A stretch of DNA of 64,000 nucleotides, from NCBI RefSeq assembly GCF_900104415.1, contig NZ_FMXR01000005.1:62001-126000 (forward strand), in the 5' to 3' direction. A program made the translations under genes and the position numbers. The notes below the pieces were generated by a model. It had not been told where the DNA came from and made no database searches. It saw only the letters and a program-made list of their open reading frames with translations. The DNA comes from Eubacterium oxidoreducens. GTDB taxonomy: Bacteria > Bacillota > Clostridia > Lachnospirales > Lachnospiraceae. Below are positions 18,053 to 26,140 of this stretch, in pieces; position 1 is the stretch's first letter, and every line of letters begins with the position of its first letter.

Positions 18053-18601
18053 ATGCTAAGTATTGTGGTAGCATTCCCAAAGCCGGAAGTCGGTAGAAGT
18101 ATCCGAAATATTTTGATTAAAAATGGATATGACGTAGCAGCTGTTTGCACAACGGGAGGTCAGGCAATCGGTAAGATACAAGATCTTGAATATGGGATTT
18201 TGATTTCGGCATACCGGTTTGTGGATATGACTTGCGAAGAAATGGTGGAATATGTTCCTCAAAATTTTGAGATGTTGCTTATTACATCAAAAGCGGTCTT
18301 GCTTGAAGATGGCAATCGAAATATCGTCTCATGTTCGATGCCGCTTAAGGTACATGAACTGCTGAGCACTCTTGAGATGATGATATATGGCATGGAACGG
18401 CGGCGCAAGAAGGACAAGGCGCAACCGAAGAAAAGAAGTGTAAAGGAACAACAAATCATCGATCAGGCCAAGCATATTTTGATGGAACGAAATCAGCTGA
18501 GTGAGGAGCAGGCACATAAGTATCTGCAAAAGACCAGCATGGATTCGGCAACGTCACTTACGGAAACGGCGCAGATGATTATTAGTATGATGGATGGCTA
18601 A
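18053..18601 (+). CDS. nitR: ANTAR-domain antitermination regulator (NitR-like) with degenerate receiver
   Basis: 182 residues. Residues 1-115 have the fold of a response-regulator receiver (IVVAFPKPEVGRSIRNILIKNGY), but the position of the phosphorylated Asp reads SAYRF instead of D, so phosphorylation is unlikely. Residues about 125-182 (QIIDQAKHILMERNQLSEE, AHKYLQKTSMDSATSL) are a three-helix ANTAR domain, which binds paired RNA hairpins and prevents termination. Lying directly after glnA, it is probably the nitrogen-responsive regulator of that gene. How it senses nitrogen without a phosphoacceptor is not evident. Confidence 0.88.
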   Translation: MLSIVVAFPKPEVGRSIRNILIKNGYDVAAVCTTGGQAIGKIQDLEYGILISAYRFVDMTCEEMVEYVPQNFEMLLITSKAVLLEDGNRNIVSCSMPLKVHELLSTLEMMIYGMERRRKKDKAQPKKRSVKEQQIIDQAKHILMERNQLSEEQAHKYLQKTSMDSATSLTETAQMIISMMDG

Positions 18602-18647
18602 AGGGAAAAGATATACATAAATATATAAATTAGGAGGATTACTTATT

Positions 18648-19862
18648 ATGTTTGAGGTAAACGAGAATTATTTAAAGCTTCCGGGCAGTTACTTATTTAG
18701 TAACATAGCAAAAAAGGTGAGTGATTTTACACAGGCTCATCCAGAGAAAGAGATTATCCGATTGGGTATCGGTGATGTCACGCAGCCTCTTGCGCCGGCG
18801 ATTATTGAGGCGCTTCACAAAGCGGTTGACGAGATGGCAAATGCAGATACGTTTCAGGGATATGCGCCGGATCTTGGATACGAATTTTTGCGTAATACGA
18901 TTGCGCAAAATGATTATAAGGCAAGGGGCTGTGAAATCAGCGCAGACGAAATCTTTGTATCGGATGGTGCAAAGTCGGATTCCGGTAATATTCAGGAACT
19001 GTTTTCACAAGATGCCAAAATTGCAGTATGCGATCCGGTCTATCCGGTTTATGTAGATTCAAATGTTATGGCGGGAAGAACCGGAACCTATGATCCTAAG
19101 ACGGAGACATGGAGCAGGGTGATTTATATGCCAACGACCATGGAGAATCATTTTGTGCCGGAATTTCCAAAGGAGACACCACAGATGATTTATCTTTGTT
19201 GTCCGAATAACCCAACGGGTACAACGCTTACAAAAGCACAATTGCAAGAATGGGTAGATTATGCAAATCGTGTTGGAGCAGTCATTATCTATGATGCTGC
19301 CTATGAGGCTTATATATCAGAAGAGGATGTGCCGCATTCAATCTATGAATGTGAAGGAGCAAGAACCTGTGCAATTGAAATTAAGAGCTTTTCAAAAAAT
19401 GCAGGTTTTACCGGAGTGCGACTTGGTTACACCGTTGTGCCAAAAGACCTTAAAAGTAAAAATGCGTCGCTTCATGATATGTGGGCGCGTCGTCACGGAA
19501 CCAAGTTTAATGGTGCGCCGTATATTCAGCAAAGAGCAGGAGAAGCGGTATATTCACAAGCAGGTAAAGCGCAGCTTAAAGAACAGATTGCTTATTATAT
19601 GAAGAATGCAGCAGTTATAAAGCAGGGACTTAAGGATGCAGGCTATACTGTGTTTGGCGGTGTTAACGCACCTTATATCTGGTTGAAGACACCGAATAAT
19701 ATGACAAGCTGGGAGTTCTTTGATGATTTACTAGAGCGTGCCAATGTTGTTGGAACTCCGGGATCCGGATTTGGACCGAGCGGTGAAGGATATTTTCGTT
19801 TGACAGCATTTGGAACTTATGAAAATTCGCTCGCAGCACTCGAAAGAATCAAAAGTATGTAA
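18648..19862 (+). CDS. dapL: LL-diaminopimelate aminotransferase
   Basis: 404-residue PLP enzyme that converts tetrahydrodipicolinate directly to LL-diaminopimelate, bypassing succinylation or acetylation. MFEVNENYLKLPGSYLF, RLGIGDVTQPL, SDGAKSDSGNIQELF and the PLP lysine region SFSKNAGFTGVRLG are diagnostic of DapL. AGGAGG precedes the ATG. With dapA and dapB at 24.4-26.0 kb it gives most of the aminotransferase route to meso-DAP and lysine. Confidence 0.96.
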   Translation: MFEVNENYLKLPGSYLFSNIAKKVSDFTQAHPEKEIIRLGIGDVTQPLAPAIIEALHKAVDEMANADTFQGYAPDLGYEFLRNTIAQNDYKARGCEISADEIFVSDGAKSDSGNIQELFSQDAKIAVCDPVYPVYVDSNVMAGRTGTYDPKTETWSRVIYMPTTMENHFVPEFPKETPQMIYLCCPNNPTGTTLTKAQLQEWVDYANRVGAVIIYDAAYEAYISEEDVPHSIYECEGARTCAIEIKSFSKNAGFTGVRLGYTVVPKDLKSKNASLHDMWARRHGTKFNGAPYIQQRAGEAVYSQAGKAQLKEQIAYYMKNAAVIKQGLKDAGYTVFGGVNAPYIWLKTPNNMTSWEFFDDLLERANVVGTPGSGFGPSGEGYFRLTAFGTYENSLAALERIKSM

Positions 19863-19880
19863 GAGGCGTTACGGTTATAG

Positions 19881-19909
19881 TTGACTTTAACGCTTTAAAG
19901 TGCAATAAT
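19881..19909 (+). promoter_or_regulatory. Promoter for the aminotransferase at 19947
   Basis: TTGACT at 19881-19886 and AATAAT at 19904-19909 are 17 nt apart, so this gene can be expressed independently of dapL. Confidence 0.6.
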
Positions 19910-19946
19910 AACTCTTGATATTTTGATTTTTGAGAGGAAAAGAAAA

Positions 19947-21128
19947 ATGATTTCAAAACGTATGCAAAAGTCCTTGGAAGAGGCGATTTCAATTCGTGAT
20001 ATTTTTGAAGAAGGTAAGAAGCTTGCGGCCATATATGGCAAAGAGAACATCTTTGATTTTAGTATCGGTAATCCATCGGTTGAACCTCCGGCTATTGTTA
20101 ATGACACAATGAAGGAGATTTTAGATACGCAAGCACCATTGGCACTTCATGGATATCCAAGTAATGTTGGACATCCGGAAGTCAGACAGTGTGTTGCGGA
20201 TTACTTAAATGGTAAGTACGCTGCATCCTATGGAGTCGAAAATATCTGTATGACCTCGGGAGCGGCTTGTGCAATTGCGCTTTTGTGTAATACATTATTG
20301 GATGCGGGAGATGAAGTAGTAACATTTGCACCGTATTTTTGGGAATATAAAAGCTATGTAGAAACGCTGTATGGAAAGCTCGTTCCGGCATTATGTAATC
20401 AAGAGACTTTGCAGCCGGATGAGACAACTTTTCGCGCTGCATTTTCTGAAAAAACCCGCATTGTGCTGATTAATACTCCAAACAATCCAACCGGTGCTGT
20501 ATATACGGAGGAATCAATCAAAATGGTTGCCAATGTGATGCGTGAGATGGAAGAAAAGTATGGACATCCAATCTATCTGATTTCAGATGAGCCATATAGA
20601 AAGCTGTCTTATGGAATCGAGATTCCGTTTATTCCGGATTATTATGATGATACGATTATCGTTTATTCTTATAGTAAGACGTTATCGATTCCCGGAGAAC
20701 GTATCGGTTATGCAGCATTATCACCGAAGATGGCAGATGTGAATGAAGTATTTGCCGGTCTTACGGCTTCTATGCGTTATATGGGATATGTCAATGCGCC
20801 GTCTTTGCAGCAGAAGATGTTGCTTAAGTGTGTGGACGCGGCGGTTGATGTAAGTGTGTATGAGAAGAATCGTAATCTGTTGTATGATTCTTTGACGCAA
20901 ATTGGTTATGAGTGCATCCGACCGGATGGCGCATTTTATCTCTTTATGAAAGCGTTAGAAGAGGACGATTGGGAATTTTGCCAGAGGGCCAAGAAAGAGC
21001 GCATACTTATGGCTCCGGGAAAAGCATTTTATGGACCGGGTTGGGTAAGAATCTCATATTGTGTACCTTACCAGATCGTTAAGGATTCGATTCCGGCATT
21101 TAAGCGTTTGTATGACAGTTATCAGTAA
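19947..21128 (+). CDS. PLP-dependent aminotransferase, class I (aspartate-type)
   Basis: 393 residues, fold type I aminotransferase. FSIGNPSVEPP, MTSGAACAIALL, INTPNNPTGAVY, LISDEPYRKL and the PLP lysine motif YSYSKTLSIPGERIGY are clear. ATG at 19947 is chosen because GAGAGG at 19932-19937 is well spaced. The amino-acid substrate cannot be fixed; aspartate, aromatic or related substrates are all possible. A 5-formyl-THF cyclo-ligase follows 12 nt downstream. Confidence 0.88.
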   Translation: MISKRMQKSLEEAISIRDIFEEGKKLAAIYGKENIFDFSIGNPSVEPPAIVNDTMKEILDTQAPLALHGYPSNVGHPEVRQCVADYLNGKYAASYGVENICMTSGAACAIALLCNTLLDAGDEVVTFAPYFWEYKSYVETLYGKLVPALCNQETLQPDETTFRAAFSEKTRIVLINTPNNPTGAVYTEESIKMVANVMREMEEKYGHPIYLISDEPYRKLSYGIEIPFIPDYYDDTIIVYSYSKTLSIPGERIGYAALSPKMADVNEVFAGLTASMRYMGYVNAPSLQQKMLLKCVDAAVDVSVYEKNRNLLYDSLTQIGYECIRPDGAFYLFMKALEEDDWEFCQRAKKERILMAPGKAFYGPGWVRISYCVPYQIVKDSIPAFKRLYDSYQ

Positions 21129-21140
21129 GGAATTAAGTGG

Positions 21141-21704
21141 ATGAATAAAAAACAGCAACGCGCGCTATATAGTCGTCTTAGAAATGAGATGTCAGATATG
21201 CAACGCACAAAAGGATCAGAAAAGATCTGTGCCCGGCTTAAGAAGCTGTTTTGCGAATATCAAGTGGATGCCTATCTTGCCTTTTATCCGCTCGGCAGTG
21301 AGGTGTCCCTTGTTTCGTTTATGGAAGAGTTGATGGCAGAGGGCAAAGAGTTGGCATTGCCTAAGGTGAAAGGCGATGATATGATATTTTACAAGGTTTG
21401 TTCGTGGGAGCAATTAGAAGAAGGTTGTTTTCATGTGATGGAACCGGTAGATTCGTGTGAAGAATTTGCTTTTGCAGACAAAAAGATTGCGGTATTAACG
21501 CCCGGTCTGGTGTTTGATACAAGAGGATATCGCATGGGATATGGAAAAGGATATTATGATCGTTTTTTTGCGAGGCATTCCGGGCTGTGGAAAATCGGCA
21601 TAGGGTTTGAAGAGCAGATTGCCAGCCGGGTTGAGACAGATGAATTAGATATCGAACTGGATTTGGTTGTAACGCCGAATCGAATAATAAAAAAATCCAA
21701 TTGA
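21141..21704 (+). CDS. 5-formyltetrahydrofolate cyclo-ligase
   Basis: 187 residues. It converts 5-formyl-THF to 5,10-methenyl-THF with ATP. The N-terminal basic QRALYSRLRNEMSDM helix and the C-terminal GLVFDTRGYRMGYGKGYYDRF motif, which binds ATP/Mg, are the family hallmarks. Its stop codon is inside the terminator shared with bipA. Confidence 0.93.
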   Translation: MNKKQQRALYSRLRNEMSDMQRTKGSEKICARLKKLFCEYQVDAYLAFYPLGSEVSLVSFMEELMAEGKELALPKVKGDDMIFYKVCSWEQLEEGCFHVMEPVDSCEEFAFADKKIAVLTPGLVFDTRGYRMGYGKGYYDRFFARHSGLWKIGIGFEEQIASRVETDELDIELDLVVTPNRIIKKSN

Positions 21705-21733
21705 CAGAAGTTTCTATCAATTGGATTTTTGTT
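21691..21733 (+). terminator. Bidirectional terminator between cyclo-ligase and bipA
   Basis: AAAAATCCAATTGA at 21691-21704 pairs perfectly over 14 bp with TCAATTGGATTTTT at 21717-21730. It contains the cyclo-ligase stop codon and lies just before the end of bipA on the other strand. Confidence 0.9.
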
Positions 21734-21734
21734 T

Positions 21735-23567
21735 TTATTTCTTATTGAAACCGGCACGCTTTCTTAAAGTCGGGTCTAGGATTCGTTTACGAATACGAAG
21801 AGATTCGGGAGTGACTTCTAAAAGTTCATCGGTATCGATAAAGTCAATTGCCTGTTCAAGACTTAGGATTCTTGGAGGAACGAGGGTCAAGGCTTCATCA
21901 GCGGAAGAAGTACGGGTATTTGTCAGATGTTTTTTCTTGCAGACATTAAGCTCGATATCCTCTGCACGAGCACACTGACCGATTACCATACCTGCGTATA
22001 CTTTTTCGCCTGCACCGATAAATAAGGTTCCGCGATCTTGTGCGGAAAACAGTCCGTAGGTTACCGATACGCCTGTTTCAAAGGCAATTAAAGAACCTGT
22101 CTTACGATATGCGATTTCGCCTTTAAATGGCTCATATCCATCGAAAATCGTGTTGATGATACCGTTTCCTTTGGTGTCTGTTAAGAATTCTCCGCGGTAA
22201 CCAATCAGACCGCGTGAAGGAATCTTGAATTCCAAACGAGTATATCCGCCGCTGATTGGATACATGTTTTGCAGTTCGCCTTTTCGCTGGCTGAGTTTTT
22301 CGATAACGGCGCCGGTGAATTCCTCAGGGACATCGATATACGCTTGTTCCATTGGCTCGAGACGTTTTCCGTTTTCATCTTCTTTATATAATACTTCTGC
22401 TTTGCTTACCGCAAATTCATAACCTTCACGGCGCATATTTTCAATTAAGACAGACAGATGAAGCTCTCCACGACCGGATACTTTAAAGCTATCGGTGCTT
22501 TCTGTTTCTTCTACACGAAGAGACACGTCGGTATTTAGTTCGCTCAGCAGACGATCCTTTAAGTGACGGGAAGTTACGTATTTACCTTCCTGTCCGGCAA
22601 AAGGAGAATCATTGACAATAAAGTTCATGGACAAAGTTGGTTCGGAAATCTTTTGGAACGGAATTGGCTGCGGATTGTCCAAAGAACAGATGGTATCTCC
22701 GATGTGAATGTCAGCAATACCAGATACCGCAACGATAGAACCAATCTTGGCTTCGTCGACTTCTACTTTATTAAGACCGTCAAATTCATACAGTTTATTG
22801 ATGCGAACTTTCTTTTGCTTGTCAGGATCATGATGGTTTACAACAAGTGCTTCCTGGTTTATTTTTAAGGAACCATTATCCACTTTACCGATTCCGATAC
22901 GACCAACATATTCGTTGTAGTCGATTGTGGAAATGAGAACCTGTGTGTTGGCATCCGGATCACCGGTTGGCCCAGGGATATAATCTATGATAGTTTCGAA
23001 CAGCGGAATCATGTCCTTTCGTTCGTCGTTTAGATCTTTCATGGCATAACCATCACGGGCGGATGCATAGATAAATGGACAGTCAAGCTGCTCGTCAGAA
23101 GCATCAAGATCCATGAAAAGTTCGAGGACGTCATCGATGACTTCGTCCGGACGTGCTTCTGGACGGTCAATCTTATTAATGCAGACAATGACCGGAAGGT
23201 CTAACGCGAGAGCTTTCATCAAAACGAATTTCGTCTGAGGCATTGCGCCTTCGAAAGCATCTACCACGAGTACAACACCATCCACCATTTTCAAAACACG
23301 TTCAACTTCACCACCAAAGTCGGCATGACCAGGGGTATCGATAATGTTAATCTTGGTGTCCTTATAAAATACAGCCGTGTTTTTGGAAAGAATTGTGATA
23401 CCACGCTCACGCTCGATATCATTGGAATCCATGACGCGTTCTTGTACTTCCTGGTTGGCGCGAAATACGCCGCTTTGTTTCAGTAATTCATCGACAAGTG
23501 TTGTCTTGCCGTGGTCTACGTGTGCAATAATTGCAATATTGCGAATATCCTCTCTTGTTGTTTGCAT
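21735..23567 (-). CDS. typA: Ribosome-associated GTPase BipA/TypA
   Basis: 610-residue translational GTPase related to EF-G and LepA. G1 is AHVDHGKTT, the switch region is MDSNDIERERGIT, G3 is DTPGHADFG, G4 is NKIDRPEA. Domain III/V signatures and the BipA-specific C-terminal domain (FIGAGEKVYAGMVIG, KKHLTNTR) follow. ATG at 23567 (MQTTREDIRNIAI) is chosen with AAGAAGG upstream; the frame is open 38 codons further without a start signal. It has a role in ribosome assembly and stress or cold adaptation in other bacteria. Confidence 0.96.
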   Translation of the reverse strand: MQTTREDIRNIAIIAHVDHGKTTLVDELLKQSGVFRANQEVQERVMDSNDIERERGITILSKNTAVFYKDTKINIIDTPGHADFGGEVERVLKMVDGVVLVVDAFEGAMPQTKFVLMKALALDLPVIVCINKIDRPEARPDEVIDDVLELFMDLDASDEQLDCPFIYASARDGYAMKDLNDERKDMIPLFETIIDYIPGPTGDPDANTQVLISTIDYNEYVGRIGIGKVDNGSLKINQEALVVNHHDPDKQKKVRINKLYEFDGLNKVEVDEAKIGSIVAVSGIADIHIGDTICSLDNPQPIPFQKISEPTLSMNFIVNDSPFAGQEGKYVTSRHLKDRLLSELNTDVSLRVEETESTDSFKVSGRGELHLSVLIENMRREGYEFAVSKAEVLYKEDENGKRLEPMEQAYIDVPEEFTGAVIEKLSQRKGELQNMYPISGGYTRLEFKIPSRGLIGYRGEFLTDTKGNGIINTIFDGYEPFKGEIAYRKTGSLIAFETGVSVTYGLFSAQDRGTLFIGAGEKVYAGMVIGQCARAEDIELNVCKKKHLTNTRTSSADEALTLVPPRILSLEQAIDFIDTDELLEVTPESLRIRKRILDPTLRKRAGFNKK

Positions 23568-23764
23568 ATTGGTAAGCCTTCTTTCTATTATAATAAGGTT
23601 GTTTACGGTTTTCTTACGCACTAACGATACATTATAGCAATAAAAATTAAGGTGTGCAAGAAAAAGCAGAAATATTTGCATTTTAGGGGCGTTTATGCTA
23701 TCGTTATTTGGACTTCAGAATAAAATTATGGAAACTATGTGATTCTAGTGTTAGAAACATTTTT

Positions 23765-23815
23765 TAACTCAGTCGGGGGGAGACTCCGAGTGAGGGGAAA
23801 CGCTCTGCGAACCGG
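23765..23815 (+). repeat. TAACTCAGTC repeat, short form E
   Basis: Opens with TAACTCAGTCGG. The hairpin CTCAGTCGG/CCGAGTGAG (one mismatch) and AAACGCTCTGCG follow, matching the middle module of the full-length copies at 38571 and 49714. It lies in the 262-nt gap between bipA (-) and the gene at 23830, right before that gene's GGAGGAG ribosome site. Confidence 0.6.
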
Positions 23816-23829
23816 AGGAGGACTTGAAC

Positions 23830-24315
23830 ATGAGTGACTATGATAATATTACGGTATATTATGGGGAAGGCCGCGGGAAAACACAAGTTGCACTTGGAAA
23901 AGCAGTAGAAGCCGCAAGCCGTGGTATAAGCACGAATTTTATTCAGTTTTTTAAGGGAACTAATGAGTTTAATGCAGAATATTTTACACGAATGGAACCG
24001 GAACTGAAGTATTTTCGTTTTCAAAGAAGCAATAAGAATTTTAACGATCTTTCTGAAACAGAGAAGCAGGAAGAAAGCATGAATATGAAAAACGGAATTA
24101 ATTTTGCCAAGAAAGTTATGTCAACAAGAAGTTGTGAACTTTTGGTATTGGATGAATTTTTGGGATTGGTACACAGCGGATTAATCAGCAAAGAGGAGGT
24201 TCGCAGCCTGTTCGAAGCGAAGCCGGAAGGAACCGTGTTAGTACTGACCGGAAGATATCTCGATGATATGATTCGAGAAGCAGCAACAGATATTTACAAT
24301 ATTACAGTTGAGTAG
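23830..24315 (+). CDS. Corrinoid adenosyltransferase-like protein (BtuR/CobO/CobP family)
   Basis: 161 residues. The P-loop-like YYGEGRGKTQVALGKA at the N-terminus, then VLDEFLGLVHSGLI (Walker-B-like) and LVLTGRYLDDMIREAA match the CobA/BtuR family, which adenosylates cob(I)alamin. It is shorter than typical members and stands alone, without other cobalamin genes. ATG at 23830 is chosen because GGAGGAG ends 9 nt before it; an upstream TTG at 23824 would be too close. It may instead be a repurposed ATP-binding protein. Confidence 0.75.
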   Translation: MSDYDNITVYYGEGRGKTQVALGKAVEAASRGISTNFIQFFKGTNEFNAEYFTRMEPELKYFRFQRSNKNFNDLSETEKQEESMNMKNGINFAKKVMSTRSCELLVLDEFLGLVHSGLISKEEVRSLFEAKPEGTVLVLTGRYLDDMIREAATDIYNITVE

Positions 24316-24363
24316 TAGTATAAAGTTTGGAAAATTGTTAGATGATGTAGGAGGAATAGGAAT

Positions 24364-25254
24364 ATGTCAATTTTTAAGGGCGCAGGTATCGCGATCGTTA
24401 CACCGATGAATGACAACCTGGAGGTTAATTATGATAAACTCGAGGAAATCATCGAGATGCAGATTGCCGGCGGCACTGACTGCATTGTTATTGCAGGAAC
24501 TACCGGTGAAGGATCTACACTTACAATAGAGGAACACAAGCAGGTAATTAAAGCTGCTGTAGAATTTACCAAAAAGCGTATTCCGGTTGTTGCCGGTACA
24601 GGCTCTAATTGTACGCAGACAGCCATTGAATTGTCGCAGGACGCACAAAACGCCGGCGTAGATGGCGTTTTGGTTGTAACTCCTTATTATAATAAAGCTA
24701 CGCAGGGTGGATTGATTAAACATTATTCCATGATTGCCGATGCGATTAAAGTACCGATTATTATGTATAATGTGCCATCGCGTACGGGATGTAATATCCA
24801 ACCACAGACAGCAGCAACGCTTTTTCATACAAAAGAAAACATTGTTGGAATGAAAGATGCAACCGGCAATATTGAACAGGGTGTGCATACGATGAGTTTG
24901 ACAGATGGTAAGTTGGAAATGTATTCCGGTAATGATGATCAGGTTATTCCACTTATGTCAGTTGGCGGACTTGGTGTTATTTCGGTTCTTTCCAATGTTG
25001 CGCCTAAGTATGTGCATGATATGTGCATAAGCTATCTGGAGGGAGATACCAAGAAAGCAATGGAGATGCAGTTGAAAGCATATCCGCTTATTAAGCAGTT
25101 GTTCTGCGAAGTGAATCCGATTCCGGTAAAAGCGGCTATGAACTTTATGGGAATGAATGTAGGACCACTTCGTATGCCTCTTACTCAGCTTGAAAAAGAA
25201 CATGAGGAAGGTCTTAAGGCAGCAATGAGAGAGTTTGGATTAAAGCTTGCGTAA
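24364..25254 (+). CDS. dapA: 4-hydroxy-tetrahydrodipicolinate synthase
   Basis: 296-residue TIM-barrel aldolase that condenses pyruvate with aspartate semialdehyde. GTTGEGSTLTIEEHK carries the Thr pair, IMYNVPSRTGCN the catalytic Tyr, and VGMKDATGNI the Schiff-base Lys. GGAGGAATAGGA precedes the ATG. dapB follows after 30 nt. Confidence 0.97.
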   Translation: MSIFKGAGIAIVTPMNDNLEVNYDKLEEIIEMQIAGGTDCIVIAGTTGEGSTLTIEEHKQVIKAAVEFTKKRIPVVAGTGSNCTQTAIELSQDAQNAGVDGVLVVTPYYNKATQGGLIKHYSMIADAIKVPIIMYNVPSRTGCNIQPQTAATLFHTKENIVGMKDATGNIEQGVHTMSLTDGKLEMYSGNDDQVIPLMSVGGLGVISVLSNVAPKYVHDMCISYLEGDTKKAMEMQLKAYPLIKQLFCEVNPIPVKAAMNFMGMNVGPLRMPLTQLEKEHEEGLKAAMREFGLKLA

Positions 25255-25284
25255 GAAGATGAGACTTGCGATGGAGGTGACGTC

Positions 25285-26046
25285 ATGACGAGAATAATAA
25301 TGCATGGTTGCAATGGACATATGGGACAGGTAATCACAGAGCTGTGCGCAAAGGATGAAGAAGTTGAAATTGTAGCCGGAGTGGATGTGTCGGATCATAT
25401 TCAAAATACCTATCCGGTATATAAATCGATAGCAGAGTGTGATGTGGATGCGGATGTGGTTATCGATTTTGCAGTGGTACAGGCAATCGATGGACTTTTG
25501 GATACCTGCGTTAGCAGACAGATTCCGGTCATTGTATGTACAACCGGATTATCGGATGCGCAAAATGATAAAGTAAAAGAAGTAGCTAAGAAAGTGGCTG
25601 TTTTGAAGTCGGCAAATATGTCGCTGGGAATCAATACTTTGATGGAACTATTAAAGCAGGCAGCAGCTGTGCTTGGAGCTGCCGGATTTGATTGTGAGAT
25701 TGTAGAACGTCACCATAATCAGAAACTGGATGCGCCGAGTGGAACTGCGCTTGCGCTGGCAGATAGCGTCAATGAAGGTCTCTTAGAACGCTATGAGTAT
25801 AAATTTGACCGCTCGAAGGAACGTAAGAAACGTGATAAGAAAGAGATTGGCATTTCAGCTGTTCGTGCGGGAAATATTGTAGGGCAGCATGAAGTTTTAT
25901 TTGCAGGACCTGATGAAGTGATTGAATTTCATCATACTGCTTATTCGAAAGGTGTATTTGCAAAAGGTGCCATTGAGGCTGCGAAGTACCTAAAGGGAAA
26001 AGACGCCGGTCTTTACGATATGAGCGATGTTATTAAGAATAAATAA
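25285..26046 (+). CDS. dapB: 4-hydroxy-tetrahydrodipicolinate reductase
   Basis: 253 residues. It reduces the DapA product with NAD(P)H. N-terminal Rossmann GCNGHMGQ, then VVCTTGLSD, the catalytic ERHHNQKLDAPSGTAL, and the FHHTAYSKGVFAKGAI ending are diagnostic. It is in an operon with dapA and ends at a terminator. Confidence 0.97.
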   Translation: MTRIIMHGCNGHMGQVITELCAKDEEVEIVAGVDVSDHIQNTYPVYKSIAECDVDADVVIDFAVVQAIDGLLDTCVSRQIPVIVCTTGLSDAQNDKVKEVAKKVAVLKSANMSLGINTLMELLKQAAAVLGAAGFDCEIVERHHNQKLDAPSGTALALADSVNEGLLERYEYKFDRSKERKKRDKKEIGISAVRAGNIVGQHEVLFAGPDEVIEFHHTAYSKGVFAKGAIEAAKYLKGKDAGLYDMSDVIKNK

Positions 26047-26054
26047 AGATTACG

Positions 26055-26093
26055 AAAAATGTGTTGTTGCGTAATGCAGCAGCACATTTTTGT
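26055..26093 (+). terminator. Terminator after dapB
   Basis: AAAAATGTGTTGTTGC at 26055-26070 pairs with GCAGCAGCACATTTTT at 26076-26091 (16 bp with two G-U pairs), then TG. Confidence 0.85.
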
Positions 26094-26140
26094 GTTAAAA
26101 TGGTGGTGTATCATTTTATTACATGTAGAGGAGTACTGGT

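Noticed and set aside
23764-24024. 86-codon - strand frame over the corrinoid adenosyltransferase-like gene
   Set aside because: A shadow of the + strand gene with no start signal.
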